Source of the DNA: Moraxellaceae bacterium UBA2031
Lineage (GTDB): Bacteria > Pseudomonadota > Gammaproteobacteria > Pseudomonadales > Moraxellaceae
Direction: 5' to 3'
Length of the DNA: 15,879 nucleotides
Assembly (NCBI GenBank): GCA_002333145.1
Contig: DDBN01000079.1
Coordinates: 1-15,879, forward strand
Positions 7,742-15,832 of this stretch are shown here, piece after piece. The notes beneath the pieces were generated by a model. That model saw only the letters and a program-made list of their open reading frames with translations, was not told the DNA's origin and did no database searches. How positions within the stretch are numbered: position 1 is the stretch's first letter; each line of letters begins with the position of its first letter. A program made the translations under genes and the position numbers.

Positions 7742-8170
7742 ATGGCACAATCCATCAATTGCGATATCGTCAGTGCAACTGAGTCCATTTTTGCGGGCAA
7801 AGTTACATTGGTGGTGGCGCATGGTGTTCAGGGCGACCTAGGCATTCTGCCTGGCCATGCTCCGCTGCTGACCCAGCTGCATCCGGGCCCAGTGCGTGTG
7901 ATGAAGGAAGACGGTACGGAAGAGGTTTACTACGTTTCTGGCGGTATGCTGGAAGTGCAGCCCTCCATCGTGACCATTCTCGCTGATCATGCGATACGCG
8001 CCAACGATGTAGATGAAGCCGCTGCCGAGCAGGCCCGTAAGGATGCCCTGGCTGCCTTGCAGAACCAGAAGAGCGAAATGGATACCTCCGCTGCCTTGGC
8101 CGCGCTGGCAGAAGCCGCCGCTCAGCTGCGCACGCTGCAGCAGATGAAGAATCGCGCCGGTCGCGGCTGA
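7742..8170 (+). CDS. atpC: F1 ATP synthase subunit epsilon
   Basis: Epsilon binds the foot of gamma and inhibits ATP hydrolysis. The start is ATG 7742 (MAQSINCDIVS): TGAGGAA (7729-7735) sits six bases before it and the N-terminus then matches the family. In-frame ATGs at 7736 and 7721 are less likely, the second lying upstream of the ribosome-binding site. The protein is 142 residues (E. coli 139). The N-terminal beta-sandwich contains GDLGILPGHAPLLTQL and YVSGGMLEVQPSIVTILAD. The C-terminal helical hairpin is Ala-rich (DVDEAAAEQARKDALAAL and AALAEAAAQLRTLQQMK). It is the last gene of the operon. Confidence 0.95.
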   Translation: MAQSINCDIVSATESIFAGKVTLVVAHGVQGDLGILPGHAPLLTQLHPGPVRVMKEDGTEEVYYVSGGMLEVQPSIVTILADHAIRANDVDEAAAEQARKDALAALQNQKSEMDTSAALAALAEAAAQLRTLQQMKNRAGRG

Positions 8171-8198
8171 TTCTGTCTGGCGCGTGAAAGCGCACATA

Positions 8199-8233
8199 AA
8201 AAAGGGTAGCTTAGGCTACCCTTTTTGTTTTTT
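8199..8233 (+). terminator. Intrinsic terminator of the atp operon
   Basis: AAAAAGGGTAGC (8199-8210) pairs perfectly with GCTACCCTTTTT (8215-8226) around TTAG, and a further T-run continues to 8233. It lies 28 bases after the atpC stop. The A-run on the left arm would also allow function on the other strand. Confidence 0.93.
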
Positions 8234-8234
8234 G

Positions 8235-8255
8235 ATGCGGCTTGCACAGCCGCAT
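8235..8255 (+). promoter_or_regulatory. Hairpin in the glmU leader
   Basis: ATGCGGCT (8235-8242) pairs perfectly with AGCCGCAT (8248-8255) around TGCAC. It begins right after the T-tract of the atp terminator and ends a few bases before the AGGAAG ribosome-binding site of glmU (8261-8266). No T-run follows. I could not place a convincing promoter between atpC and glmU, so part of glmU transcription may be read-through. The hairpin could then affect message stability or initiation. Confidence 0.4.
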
Positions 8256-8275
8256 GATCTAGGAAGAAGAATCGA

Positions 8276-9640
8276 ATGGAACTGAATGTCGTCATTTTGG
8301 CTGCCGGTAAAGGCACTCGCATGAAGTCGGTGCTCCCGAAGGTGATGCAGCCCTTGGCGGGTCGCCCTTTGCTGCGCCATGTCGTTGATACGGCGGCCTC
8401 GCTAAAGGCGAATCGTACACTGGTGGTGTACGGGCATGGCGGCGATCTTGTGCAGCAAGCTTTTGCGGCGGATCAATTGCTATGGGCCGAGCAGGCTGAG
8501 CAGAAGGGAACAGGGCATGCGGTACAGGTAGCGTTGCCGCAACTGCCGATCATTGGCCGTACATTAATTCTCTATGGCGATGTCCCGCTAACCACGCCGG
8601 CAACGCTAACGCGATTGATAGGCCGGGTGGGTGACGATACAGCGATGGCATTGATCACGCTGCTGATGGACAACCCCTCTGGGTATGGTCGTATCGTGCG
8701 CGATGCCACGGGTGCGGTGGTGCGTATCGTTGAGCAGAAAGATGCCAATGATGAAGAGAAGAAAATACGTGAAGTGAATACCGGCATTTTCTGTGTGCCA
8801 AACGCGTTGCTGCATAAATGGCTGCCGGCATTGCAGAACAATAATGCGCAAGGCGAGTACTACCTGACAGATATTATTGCGATGGCAGCTGCAGAAAGTA
8901 TTCGTATTGATACCGTGCAGCCAGAACAGACATGGGAAGTGGATGGCATTAATGACAAGCTGCAGCTGGCAACGCTAGAGCGCACACATCAGCGAGTGCT
9001 GGCAGATAATCTGATGCGTGGTGGTATAACGTTAATTGACCCTGCACGACTTGATGTCCGTGGTACGGTTACGCATGGCATGGATGTACATATAGAGCCA
9101 AACGTGATTCTAGAAGGCCGCGTTTTGCTGGGTAACAACGTGCGTATTGGTGCAAACTGTCAACTCAAGGATTGTGAGATTGGCGATAATACGGTGATAA
9201 AGCCAAACTCACTGATCGATTATGCCAAAGTGGGTGCGAATGCAGAGATAGGGCCATTTGCTCGGCTGCGGCCTGGTACGGTGCTTGCCGATTGTGTGCA
9301 CATTGGTAATTTTGTTGAAACAAAGAAAGCCATTATAGGCAAAGGCTCAAAAGCCAATCATCTGGCCTATTTGGGTGATGCTGAAATTGGCAGTGGTGTA
9401 AATATTGGCGCCGGTACTATTACATGCAATTACGATGGCGTGAATAAACATCTCACCTCAATTGGCGATAATGCTTTTATTGGAACAAATACCTCACTGA
9501 TAGCCCCTGTAACGGTAGGGAGTGGGGCGACAACGGGAGCAGGCTCGGCCATTAGTAAAAATGTCCCCGCCAATACCCTGGCAGTTGCACGAGGCAAGCA
9601 AGTAGTGCTTGAAAATTGGCAGAGGCCAGTCAAAAAATAA
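8276..9640 (+). CDS. glmU: Bifunctional GlcN-1-P acetyltransferase / GlcNAc-1-P uridyltransferase
   Basis: GlmU acetylates glucosamine-1-phosphate and then couples the product to UTP, giving UDP-GlcNAc for peptidoglycan and lipopolysaccharide. It is 454 residues (E. coli 456). The N-terminal pyrophosphorylase domain carries LAAGKGTRMKSVLPKV (8-23), GTGHAVQ, YGDVPL with the metal ligand Asp101, and EVDGIND with Asn226. The C-terminal left-handed beta-helix of hexapeptide repeats runs from about 250. It includes SKANHLAYLGDAEIG with the catalytic His362, then NIGAGTITCNYDG and ISKNVPANTLAVARG. AGGAAG precedes ATG 8276. By eye its codon use is less G/C-biased than in the atp genes. Seventy-three bases separate it from glmS, so the two are probably co-transcribed. 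Confidence 0.97.
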   Translation: MELNVVILAAGKGTRMKSVLPKVMQPLAGRPLLRHVVDTAASLKANRTLVVYGHGGDLVQQAFAADQLLWAEQAEQKGTGHAVQVALPQLPIIGRTLILYGDVPLTTPATLTRLIGRVGDDTAMALITLLMDNPSGYGRIVRDATGAVVRIVEQKDANDEEKKIREVNTGIFCVPNALLHKWLPALQNNNAQGEYYLTDIIAMAAAESIRIDTVQPEQTWEVDGINDKLQLATLERTHQRVLADNLMRGGITLIDPARLDVRGTVTHGMDVHIEPNVILEGRVLLGNNVRIGANCQLKDCEIGDNTVIKPNSLIDYAKVGANAEIGPFARLRPGTVLADCVHIGNFVETKKAIIGKGSKANHLAYLGDAEIGSGVNIGAGTITCNYDGVNKHLTSIGDNAFIGTNTSLIAPVTVGSGATTGAGSAISKNVPANTLAVARGKQVVLENWQRPVKK

Positions 9641-9646
9641 TGATCT

Positions 9647-9662
9647 GCTTCGAATGCGAAGC
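9647..9662 (+). other. Short hairpin after glmU
   Basis: GCTTCG (9647-9652) pairs with CGAAGC (9657-9662) around AATG. No T-run follows. It is the first of two hairpins in the glmU-glmS gap. In E. coli this gap contains an RNase E cut that separates the two messages; whether that applies here is unknown. Confidence 0.45.
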
Positions 9663-9677
9663 TATAGAAAATAATGC

Positions 9678-9701
9678 ATTGCAGAGATTGCTCTCTGTAA
9701 T
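9678..9701 (+). promoter_or_regulatory. Hairpin abutting the glmS ribosome-binding site
   Basis: ATTGCAGAGA (9678-9687) pairs with TCTCTGTAAT (9692-9701) around TTGC: ten pairs with one G-U. The next bases, AGGAG (9702-9706), are the glmS Shine-Dalgarno site, seven bases before ATG 9714. A stem touching the site could modulate ribosome access. In enterobacteria glmS translation is controlled through its leader by the GlmZ small RNA; a comparable control here is inference only. Confidence 0.5.
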
Positions 9702-9713
9702 AGGAGCTTGAGT

Positions 9714-11543
9714 ATGTGCGGGATTGTTGGCGCCATTGGGAAGGGAAATATTGTTCCGGTACTGGTTGATGGCTTAAAGCGACTTGAGTATCGCGGCTAT
9801 GACTCATCTGGCATCGCTGTTCTGGATGGCGGCAATATTCGTCGTGTGCGCCGTGTCGGTCGTGTGGTCGAAATGGAGCATGCCACGCAGGAAGAGCATG
9901 TAATAGGAACGTTGGGCATAGGCCATACCCGATGGGCAACGCATGGTGGAGTAACTGAGCCAAATGCCCACCCACATGTATCCGGCGAACTGGTTGCGGT
10001 AGTGCATAACGGCATTATCGAGAACCATGAAACCAAGCGCGATGAGCTGAAGGCCTTGGGATATATTTTTACGTCGCAAACTGATACCGAAGTTATTGCC
10101 CACCTCGTGCATCACCACTACCAGCCAGATCACGATCTATTCGCTGCGGTGCAGCGAGCAGTGAAAGAGCTTGAAGGTGCTTATGCTATTGCCGTGATTG
10201 CCAAAGATAATCCGGATTTACTGGTGGTTGCCCGTATGGGCTGCCCGTTGCTGGTGGGCGTCGGTGAGGGTGAAAACTTTGTGGCGTCGGATGTGTCGGC
10301 AGTTATTTCTTCGACACGTCGGGTTATGTACCTTGAAGAAGGTGATGTCGCCAAAATAACACGTGAGGCAGTGCAGGTTTTTGATGCCAATGGCAGTTCG
10401 GTACAGCGTGATACACATGTGTCAGATGTATCATTGGCTTCACTAGAGCTTGGCCCGTATCAGCATTTTATGCAGAAAGAAATTCATGAGCAGCCACGTG
10501 CGCTCTCGGACACCATCGAGCAAATTTTGGAAATCGGATTTTGCCCTGAGCTTTTCGATGGCGATGCTGAGGCCGTATTCAAAGGCGTAAAAAGTGTTCA
10601 GATTATTGCGTGTGGGACTAGTTATTATGCCGGATCAGTAGCGCGCTACTGGATTGAGAGCATGACGGGCTTGCCCTGTTCGGTTGAGGTTGCCAGTGAA
10701 TATCGTTATCGCGATGCGGTGGCAAATCCTGATAACTTGATCGTAACAATCTCACAGTCGGGTGAAACGCTGGACACGATGGAGGCGCTTAAGTACGCCA
10801 AATCTTTGGGTCAAGAGCGTACGCTGTCGATTTGCAATGTCCGCGAATCCGCCTTGCCACGCAACTCCGCCGCCGTATTCTTCACTAAGGCGGGTGCAGA
10901 AATAGGTGTGGCATCGACCAAAGCCTTTACCACGCAGTTAGTCGCATTGTTTACGTTATCCGTAACGTTGGGCAAACTGAATGGACGTGTTAACGATGAA
11001 GCTGAGGCGAACTATCTGGATGCCTTGCGGCATCTGCCAGGCAGTGTGCAACATGCATTGAATTTGGAGCCACAAATTAAGGTTTGGGCAGAGCGCTTTG
11101 CCGAGAAGAACCATGCTCTGTTCTTAGGTCGCGGCGTGCATTACCCGATTGCGCTAGAAGGTGCGCTAAAGCTTAAGGAAATTACGTACATCCATGCTGA
11201 AGCCTATCCGGCTGGAGAGCTAAAGCATGGGCCGCTGGCATTGGTAGATGAAAATATGCCGGTAGTGGTGATTGCACCACACGACACATTGCTTGAGAAA
11301 GTGAAGTCGAATATGCAGGAAGTAAGTGCTCGTGGTGGCGAGCTTTTTGTGTTTGCTGATTTAGACTCGCACTTTAGTGAGTCTGAAGGTGTGCATGTTA
11401 TACGCACCCCACGGTATGTCGGTATTTTGTCGCCGATTGTGCACACTATTCCAGTGCAGCTGCTGGCATATCACACCGCTTTGGCGCGGGGTACCGATGT
11501 AGACAAGCCGCGAAATTTAGCCAAAAGTGTGACAGTAGAGTGA
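9714..11543 (+). CDS. glmS: Glutamine-fructose-6-phosphate aminotransferase (isomerizing)
   Basis: GlmS makes glucosamine-6-phosphate from fructose-6-phosphate and glutamine, the first step towards UDP-GlcNAc. The start must be ATG 9714, because the catalytic Cys has to follow the removed Met (MCGIVGAIG); AGGAG lies seven bases upstream, and an in-frame TTG at 9708 is rejected for this reason. The length is 609 residues, equal to E. coli. The N-terminal glutaminase domain shows GHTRWATHGGVTEPNAHPH and VHNGIIENH. Two SIS sugar-isomerase domains follow: IIACGTSYYAG, SQSGETLDTMEALKYAK and ASTKAFTTQ in the first, and LGRGVHYPIALEGALKLKEI with HAEAYPAGELKHGPLAL in the second. The C-terminal PRNLAKSVTVE includes the conserved Lys of the sugar site. 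Confidence 0.98.
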   Translation: MCGIVGAIGKGNIVPVLVDGLKRLEYRGYDSSGIAVLDGGNIRRVRRVGRVVEMEHATQEEHVIGTLGIGHTRWATHGGVTEPNAHPHVSGELVAVVHNGIIENHETKRDELKALGYIFTSQTDTEVIAHLVHHHYQPDHDLFAAVQRAVKELEGAYAIAVIAKDNPDLLVVARMGCPLLVGVGEGENFVASDVSAVISSTRRVMYLEEGDVAKITREAVQVFDANGSSVQRDTHVSDVSLASLELGPYQHFMQKEIHEQPRALSDTIEQILEIGFCPELFDGDAEAVFKGVKSVQIIACGTSYYAGSVARYWIESMTGLPCSVEVASEYRYRDAVANPDNLIVTISQSGETLDTMEALKYAKSLGQERTLSICNVRESALPRNSAAVFFTKAGAEIGVASTKAFTTQLVALFTLSVTLGKLNGRVNDEAEANYLDALRHLPGSVQHALNLEPQIKVWAERFAEKNHALFLGRGVHYPIALEGALKLKEITYIHAEAYPAGELKHGPLALVDENMPVVVIAPHDTLLEKVKSNMQEVSARGGELFVFADLDSHFSESEGVHVIRTPRYVGILSPIVHTIPVQLLAYHTALARGTDVDKPRNLAKSVTVE

Positions 11544-11656
11544 TAAATATTCTGTTAAAAAAGTGAAACGGAGTAATTAACTCTGTCCACAAGTAATTAG
11601 CTTCACTCTCAATTTCTCTGTACCCAATTTATTTATTTTAATAGGGTTACAGGGCA

Positions 11657-11691
11657 AAAAATGGCCTAGGTTAAAAACCTAGGCCATTTTT
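11657..11691. terminator. Bidirectional terminator between glmS and the SulP gene
   Basis: AAAAATGGCCTAGGTT (11657-11672) pairs perfectly with AACCTAGGCCATTTTT (11676-11691) around AAA, a 16-bp stem. A-runs and T-runs flank it symmetrically, so it can stop glmS transcription on the forward strand and the SulP gene on the reverse strand. The rest of the 229-base convergent gap (11544-11772) is AT-rich and shows only weak inverted repeats. Confidence 0.93.
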
Positions 11692-11772
11692 ATTGATGAT
11701 GTGATCTCAAATAATCTGAATAAATTAAGAGTCGTAAAAAGCGATAATGCGACTCAGGGTTGTTCTCTTACG

Positions 11773-13260
11773 TTAGTGTTCCATCAGTTGGTCGATGGCA
11801 GCAGGTTTATCATGTACGCCAAAGTGATCAACGATGGTGGCGCTGGCCTCGTTTAGACCCAGTACTTCAACGACAGCGCCTTCACGACGAAACTTGATTA
11901 CCACCTTGTCCAGGGCGGCCACGGCAGTAATATCCCAAAAGTGTGCCCGGCTTAGATCAATAATGACTTTGTGCAAGGCTTCCTTGAAATCAAAGGCTGC
12001 TGTGAATTTATCCGCTGAAGTGAAGAATACCTGGCCAACTACTTGGTAGAGGCGCTCATCGCTGGCGTCATTAAGCTCTGAACTAATGTGCAGGTAATGC
12101 CCAACTTTGTTGGCAAAGAACATTGCCGCCAGTAATACACCGGCGAGCACGCCATACGCTAAGTTATGAGTTGCTACGACCACCACTACTGTGACAACCA
12201 TGACGATATTGGTTGAAAGCGGATAGTGTTTGAGCTTACGCAGTGAGTCCCAATTGAAGGTGCCGATAGAGACCATGATCATCACTGCCACTAGTGCGGC
12301 CATTGGTATTTTGCTGACCCAGTCGCTTAAAAATACCACCATCAGCAGTAACACCACGCCGGCAATCAAACAGGATAAGCGGGTCCGTCCACCAGACTTT
12401 ACGTTAATTACGGATTGACCAATCATCGCGCAACCTGCCATGCCGCCGATTAAGCTTGAAGCAATGTTGGCAACACCTTGGCCTTTGCATTCACGATTTT
12501 TGTCGCTGGTGGTATCCGTCATATCATCGACGATAGTCGCCGTCATCATCGACTCAAGTAGACCAACCACCGCCAACGCTGCCGAGTACGGGAAGATAAT
12601 CGTTAGGGTTTCCAGCGTTAGGGGCACTTGCGGCCAGAGAAATACTGGCAGGGTATCCGGCAACTGGCCCATATCGCCGACAGTACGAATGTCCAAGCCA
12701 AAATAGATGGCTACGCCGGTCATTAGCAGAATGCACACCAGCGGAGACGGCAGTAGCTTGCCGAGCTTTGGTACGTAGGGAAACAGGTAAATGATGCCAA
12801 GCCCTACGGCGGTCATGGCGTATACGTGCCATGTGACATTGGTTAATTCAGGCAGTTGAGCCATAAAGATCAGGATCGCGAGCGCGTTGACGAAGCCAGT
12901 CACCACCGACCGGGAAACAAAGCGCATCAATGAACCGAGCTTGAGGTAGCCCGCCGCTATCTGGAATACCCCGCACAGCAAGCTTGCGGCGAACAGATAC
13001 TCTAGTCCGTGGCTCTTCACCAAGGTGACCATTAGCAAGGCCATGGCACCGGTCGCTGCAGATATCATTCCAGGGCGTCCGCCAACGAAGGCGGTCACTA
13101 CCGCGATACAGAAGGAAGCATACAGACCTACTTTGGGGTCGACACCAGCGATGATGGAAAACGCGATGGCTTCTGGGATCAGTGCCAGCGCAACCACGAG
13201 GCCGGCGAGCACATCGCCGCGGATATTAGAGAGCCAGTTTTGTTTGATCATCTGAAGCAT
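11773..13260 (-). CDS. SulP-family anion transporter with C-terminal STAS domain
   Basis: An inner-membrane transporter of the SLC26/SulP family; members carry sulfate, bicarbonate or dicarboxylates, and the sequence does not settle which. I take ATG 13260 (MLQMIKQNWLSNIRGD, 495 residues). A TTG at 13278 and an ATG at 13251 are in frame, and none of the three has a good ribosome-binding site. The family opening GDVLAGLVVALALIPEAIAF is followed by GVDPKVGLYASFCIAV and GGRPGMISAATGAMALL. About ten to twelve membrane helices reach to about residue 385. The C-terminal STAS domain (about 400-490) contains IIDLSRAHFWDITAVAALDK. It is monocistronic; no carbonic anhydrase or sulfur-assimilation gene is adjacent to indicate the substrate. 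Confidence 0.92.
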   Translation of the reverse strand: MLQMIKQNWLSNIRGDVLAGLVVALALIPEAIAFSIIAGVDPKVGLYASFCIAVVTAFVGGRPGMISAATGAMALLMVTLVKSHGLEYLFAASLLCGVFQIAAGYLKLGSLMRFVSRSVVTGFVNALAILIFMAQLPELTNVTWHVYAMTAVGLGIIYLFPYVPKLGKLLPSPLVCILLMTGVAIYFGLDIRTVGDMGQLPDTLPVFLWPQVPLTLETLTIIFPYSAALAVVGLLESMMTATIVDDMTDTTSDKNRECKGQGVANIASSLIGGMAGCAMIGQSVINVKSGGRTRLSCLIAGVVLLLMVVFLSDWVSKIPMAALVAVMIMVSIGTFNWDSLRKLKHYPLSTNIVMVVTVVVVVATHNLAYGVLAGVLLAAMFFANKVGHYLHISSELNDASDERLYQVVGQVFFTSADKFTAAFDFKEALHKVIIDLSRAHFWDITAVAALDKVVIKFRREGAVVEVLGLNEASATIVDHFGVHDKPAAIDQLMEH

Positions 13261-13582
13261 CGAGGGTATCCAAAGCAAGGCATTGTCCGGCAGCCGGTAA
13301 ATCGGTTGATGTCAGACAAGTATTAGAGTTTTCAGTGTACTGCCATGGTGGGGGAGTTAGAGCCGAGTACACAGCAGTGCATGATTTAATTTAGTATAGG
13401 TCGTCGCAGGGTGAAACGAGGCGAGGCGCCATGATAGCGCCGGTAGCTATGTCATGCCTAATATGAGAAATGCCATCATTTGGTGAGTGGGCTTCTAGCG
13501 TTACATTTAGCTGTTCTCATCACTGAAAGTATTTTTTCCATTACCATTATAACAAATGTTTATACCGCGTCAGGAGTAACAA
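13261..13582. other. Divergent intergenic region, SulP gene and DUF898 gene
   Basis: These 322 bases separate two divergent genes and no ORF here looks real. Visible structure is limited. GTGTACT (13335-13341) and AGTACAC (13376-13382) form inverted arms 34 bases apart. CATGATAGC (13430-13438) pairs with GCTAT-GT-CATG (13446-13456) apart from a two-base bulge. A TATAAC box (13548-13553) lies before the DUF898 gene, without a clear -35 partner. AGGAG stands six bases before ATG 13583. Regulation of either gene cannot be read from this. Confidence 0.5.
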
Positions 13583-14722
13583 ATGCAGGGGAACAATCAG
13601 GGCAAGGTTGAGAGCCGATTTCGGTTTACCGGTAATGGCAGAGAATATTTTGCTATCTGGATTGTGAACCTGCTGCTGAGCATTATTACATTGGGTATTT
13701 ATTCTGCATGGGCGAAGGTACGCCGTGAGCAGTACTTTCATCGCAATACATTGCTAGACGATCAGCCTTTCGAATACACCGGGAATCCGGTTCGTATTTT
13801 AATCGGTCGCATTGTCGCATTAGTGGTGATCGGCGCCGGCTCGGCGCTGCAGGAGGTGAATGTCACCCTCGCGCTGGCAGTGACAGTGATATTTTTTCTT
13901 CTCTTTCCCTGGGTGATTGTGCGTAGTTTGCGCTTCCGGGCTCGCAATACTCGTTACCGTAACCTGACTTTTTCATTTACCGGCACCACGTGGGGAGCCA
14001 TCAAGGCTTACTTCTGGATTTTTATTGCCCTGATGCCGTTAGCTATAGCAACGGGGATGATGTACCCGGAGTTACGTGCCCTTGAAGGCAATCCGGATTT
14101 AGCCAGATCGCCAGGGTTTACCAATTCGATGCTGATACTGGGCGGTGCGGGTGGGCTTTCACTGTTGCTGTTCCTGGTGCTGTGGCCTGCATATCAATGC
14201 TACATGCGAGCTTTTCTGCATCGTCATATTCGCTATGGCAATGTGCAGGGTGAGTTTAATGCCCCGGTGTCGGCTTTTTATGGTGCGGTGTTCAATACGT
14301 TTGGTGTGAGCTTGCTGACGCTGGTGTTGATGGGAGTAATCGTTTTTGTGGCACGGTTAGTTGATCAGTCTTGGTTGGTGCTCTTGGTATACCCGGTGAT
14401 GTTCTTGCCGCAGGCAGCCTATAGCGTGAATCTTACTAACGTCACTTATGCTCATGCCCGTATTGGTGATAACAACTTTGCATCAGACTTGCAGATAGCG
14501 CCGATGGCTTGGTTATTGTTCTCCAACTTATTATTGTTAGTAGTAACACTGGGTTTAGCCTGGCCTTGGGCCAAGGTACGTCTGGCCCGTTATCGCTTGG
14601 AGCACACCAGCCTCTTTATGACACCCGGCTTGGTGGATAGTGTGCTGGGTGAAGTGCAAAAAGACCCATCAGCCTTTGGTGAGGAAGCGGCTGAGTTCCT
14701 CGATTTCGATATCTCGTTATGA
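13583..14722 (+). CDS. DUF898 / YjgN-type multi-pass membrane protein
   Basis: A 379-residue integral membrane protein recognised as DUF898 (YjgN-like) by its opening FRFTGNGREYFAIWIVNLLL and TLGIYSAWAKVR. About eight hydrophobic segments alternate with short basic linkers. The chain is internally repetitive. NLLLSIITLGIYSAWAKVR (29-47) recurs as NLLLLVVTLGLAWPWAKVR (315-333), 12 of 19 identical. An F-x-(F/Y)-T-G motif appears at 13-17, 63-67 and 130-134, each time just before a membrane segment. The C-terminus is acidic. AGGAG precedes ATG 13583. Its stop overlaps the start of the M48 protease gene (ATGA), so the two are probably translated together. The molecular function of the family is not established to my knowledge. 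Confidence 0.88.
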   Translation: MQGNNQGKVESRFRFTGNGREYFAIWIVNLLLSIITLGIYSAWAKVRREQYFHRNTLLDDQPFEYTGNPVRILIGRIVALVVIGAGSALQEVNVTLALAVTVIFFLLFPWVIVRSLRFRARNTRYRNLTFSFTGTTWGAIKAYFWIFIALMPLAIATGMMYPELRALEGNPDLARSPGFTNSMLILGGAGGLSLLLFLVLWPAYQCYMRAFLHRHIRYGNVQGEFNAPVSAFYGAVFNTFGVSLLTLVLMGVIVFVARLVDQSWLVLLVYPVMFLPQAAYSVNLTNVTYAHARIGDNNFASDLQIAPMAWLLFSNLLLLVVTLGLAWPWAKVRLARYRLEHTSLFMTPGLVDSVLGEVQKDPSAFGEEAAEFLDFDISL

Positions 14723-15756
14723 CAACACTCCCGGCACGTTATTTTGATGGATTGAGTGCACGTGGCCATGAGGTTTTGCTGTCTTGTGAAGCAGGTCAGC
14801 TGCGTCTGCAAGGAGAGGGCATTCAGCGCTGTGAAACGTTGAATGCGGTGGAGCTGTCCCCTCGCCTGGGGCATACACGGCGACGCCTGCTATTTGTAGA
14901 CGGGGCCGTGTGTGAATTGGAAGACAGCCCGGTATTGGATACCTGGTTCAATGCAGCTTCTCACCAGCGTTGGAACTTGCTGGCGCGGCTTGAGGCCCAC
15001 TGGGGCATGATTGCAGTCGCATTTAGTGTGGTCATGGCATTGACGGTTATGCTGGCGTTGTGGGGCCTGCCGTGGGCGGCGCAGAAGATGGCGGTGCGGT
15101 TACCGCAAGAGTGGGTAGTGCAGTTGGGCAAGGGCACACTCACTGGGTTGGATAAAGCACTAGGGGACAAGACGACGCTGTCGCTGGCCCGGCAGCAGGC
15201 GCTACGCGATGGCTTTACCCCATTGGCACAAGAGGGTGCCATTCCTGCGACGCTGGTTTTCAGGGATTGGCCAAGGCTGGGCCCAAATGCCCTCGCGTTG
15301 CCGGATGGCACAATTGTCATGACTGATCAGCTGGTGGCACTGGCAGAGGATGACCGTGAGTTGCTGGCCGTGCTGGCGCATGAGCTGGGCCATGTCCAGG
15401 AGCGTCACGCTTTGCAGAAGGTGATGGCCAGCTCAGGAGTGGCGGCGTTGGTCTTTATGCTGGCGGGAGATGTTTCAGGACTGGCCAATATTGTTGTTGT
15501 GGCGCCCACGATAATGACGCACTTGCATCATTCGCGAGCTCTGGAGGCAGATGCCGATCGCTATGGCTTTGCGCTCATGAGTCGGCACGGGCTGGATCCA
15601 GTTTGGTTTGCTCGCATTATCCGTAAGCTGGAGGCCTATCATAAAAGTGATGCAGAGGACGCAGGTAAAGATGACAGTATGAGTGATTGGTTACGTTCAC
15701 ATCCGGCCAGCGAGGAGCGTGCGCATCATGCGGAGCAGTTTCGGGCTCAGCACTAA
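14719..15756 (+). CDS. M48-family zinc metalloprotease, membrane-anchored
   Basis: A 345-residue gluzincin. The zinc site is His221-Glu222-x-x-His225 (HELGH), with the third ligand probably Glu276 in ALEADADRYG. The end SDWLRSHPASEERAHHAEQF also fits M48 proteases such as BepA and LoiP. The N-terminal part (about 1-90) is a small beta-rich domain, ARYFDGLSARGHEV onward, of the kind found before M48 domains in YjgN-linked proteases. One membrane helix at about 95-117 anchors the protein; which side the catalytic domain faces is not certain. There is no lipobox or cleavable signal peptide. Another hydrophobic stretch (238-266) is common in this fold. It overlaps the DUF898 gene by four bases. 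A membrane-protein or envelope quality-control role is inference. Confidence 0.92.
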   Translation: MTTLPARYFDGLSARGHEVLLSCEAGQLRLQGEGIQRCETLNAVELSPRLGHTRRRLLFVDGAVCELEDSPVLDTWFNAASHQRWNLLARLEAHWGMIAVAFSVVMALTVMLALWGLPWAAQKMAVRLPQEWVVQLGKGTLTGLDKALGDKTTLSLARQQALRDGFTPLAQEGAIPATLVFRDWPRLGPNALALPDGTIVMTDQLVALAEDDRELLAVLAHELGHVQERHALQKVMASSGVAALVFMLAGDVSGLANIVVVAPTIMTHLHHSRALEADADRYGFALMSRHGLDPVWFARIIRKLEAYHKSDAEDAGKDDSMSDWLRSHPASEERAHHAEQFRAQH

Positions 15757-15832
15757 CGTTAAACAAAACTGCTGATGTGCTTCATCTTCATTCTTAAGTG
15801 TTCAGTCCGTCATTTCAGAATAAAGTGCAGAT

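Noticed and set aside
9641..9713. A glmS ribozyme or riboswitch upstream of glmS.
   Set aside because: The gap is only 73 bases and shows two simple hairpins; the Firmicute-type glmS ribozyme is much longer and its pseudoknotted core is absent.
11569..11625. Short inverted repeats in the AT-rich gap after glmS (for example CGGAGT and ACTCTG).
   Set aside because: They are six pairs or fewer with one G-U and are overshadowed by the 16-bp terminator nearby; such pairs are expected by chance.
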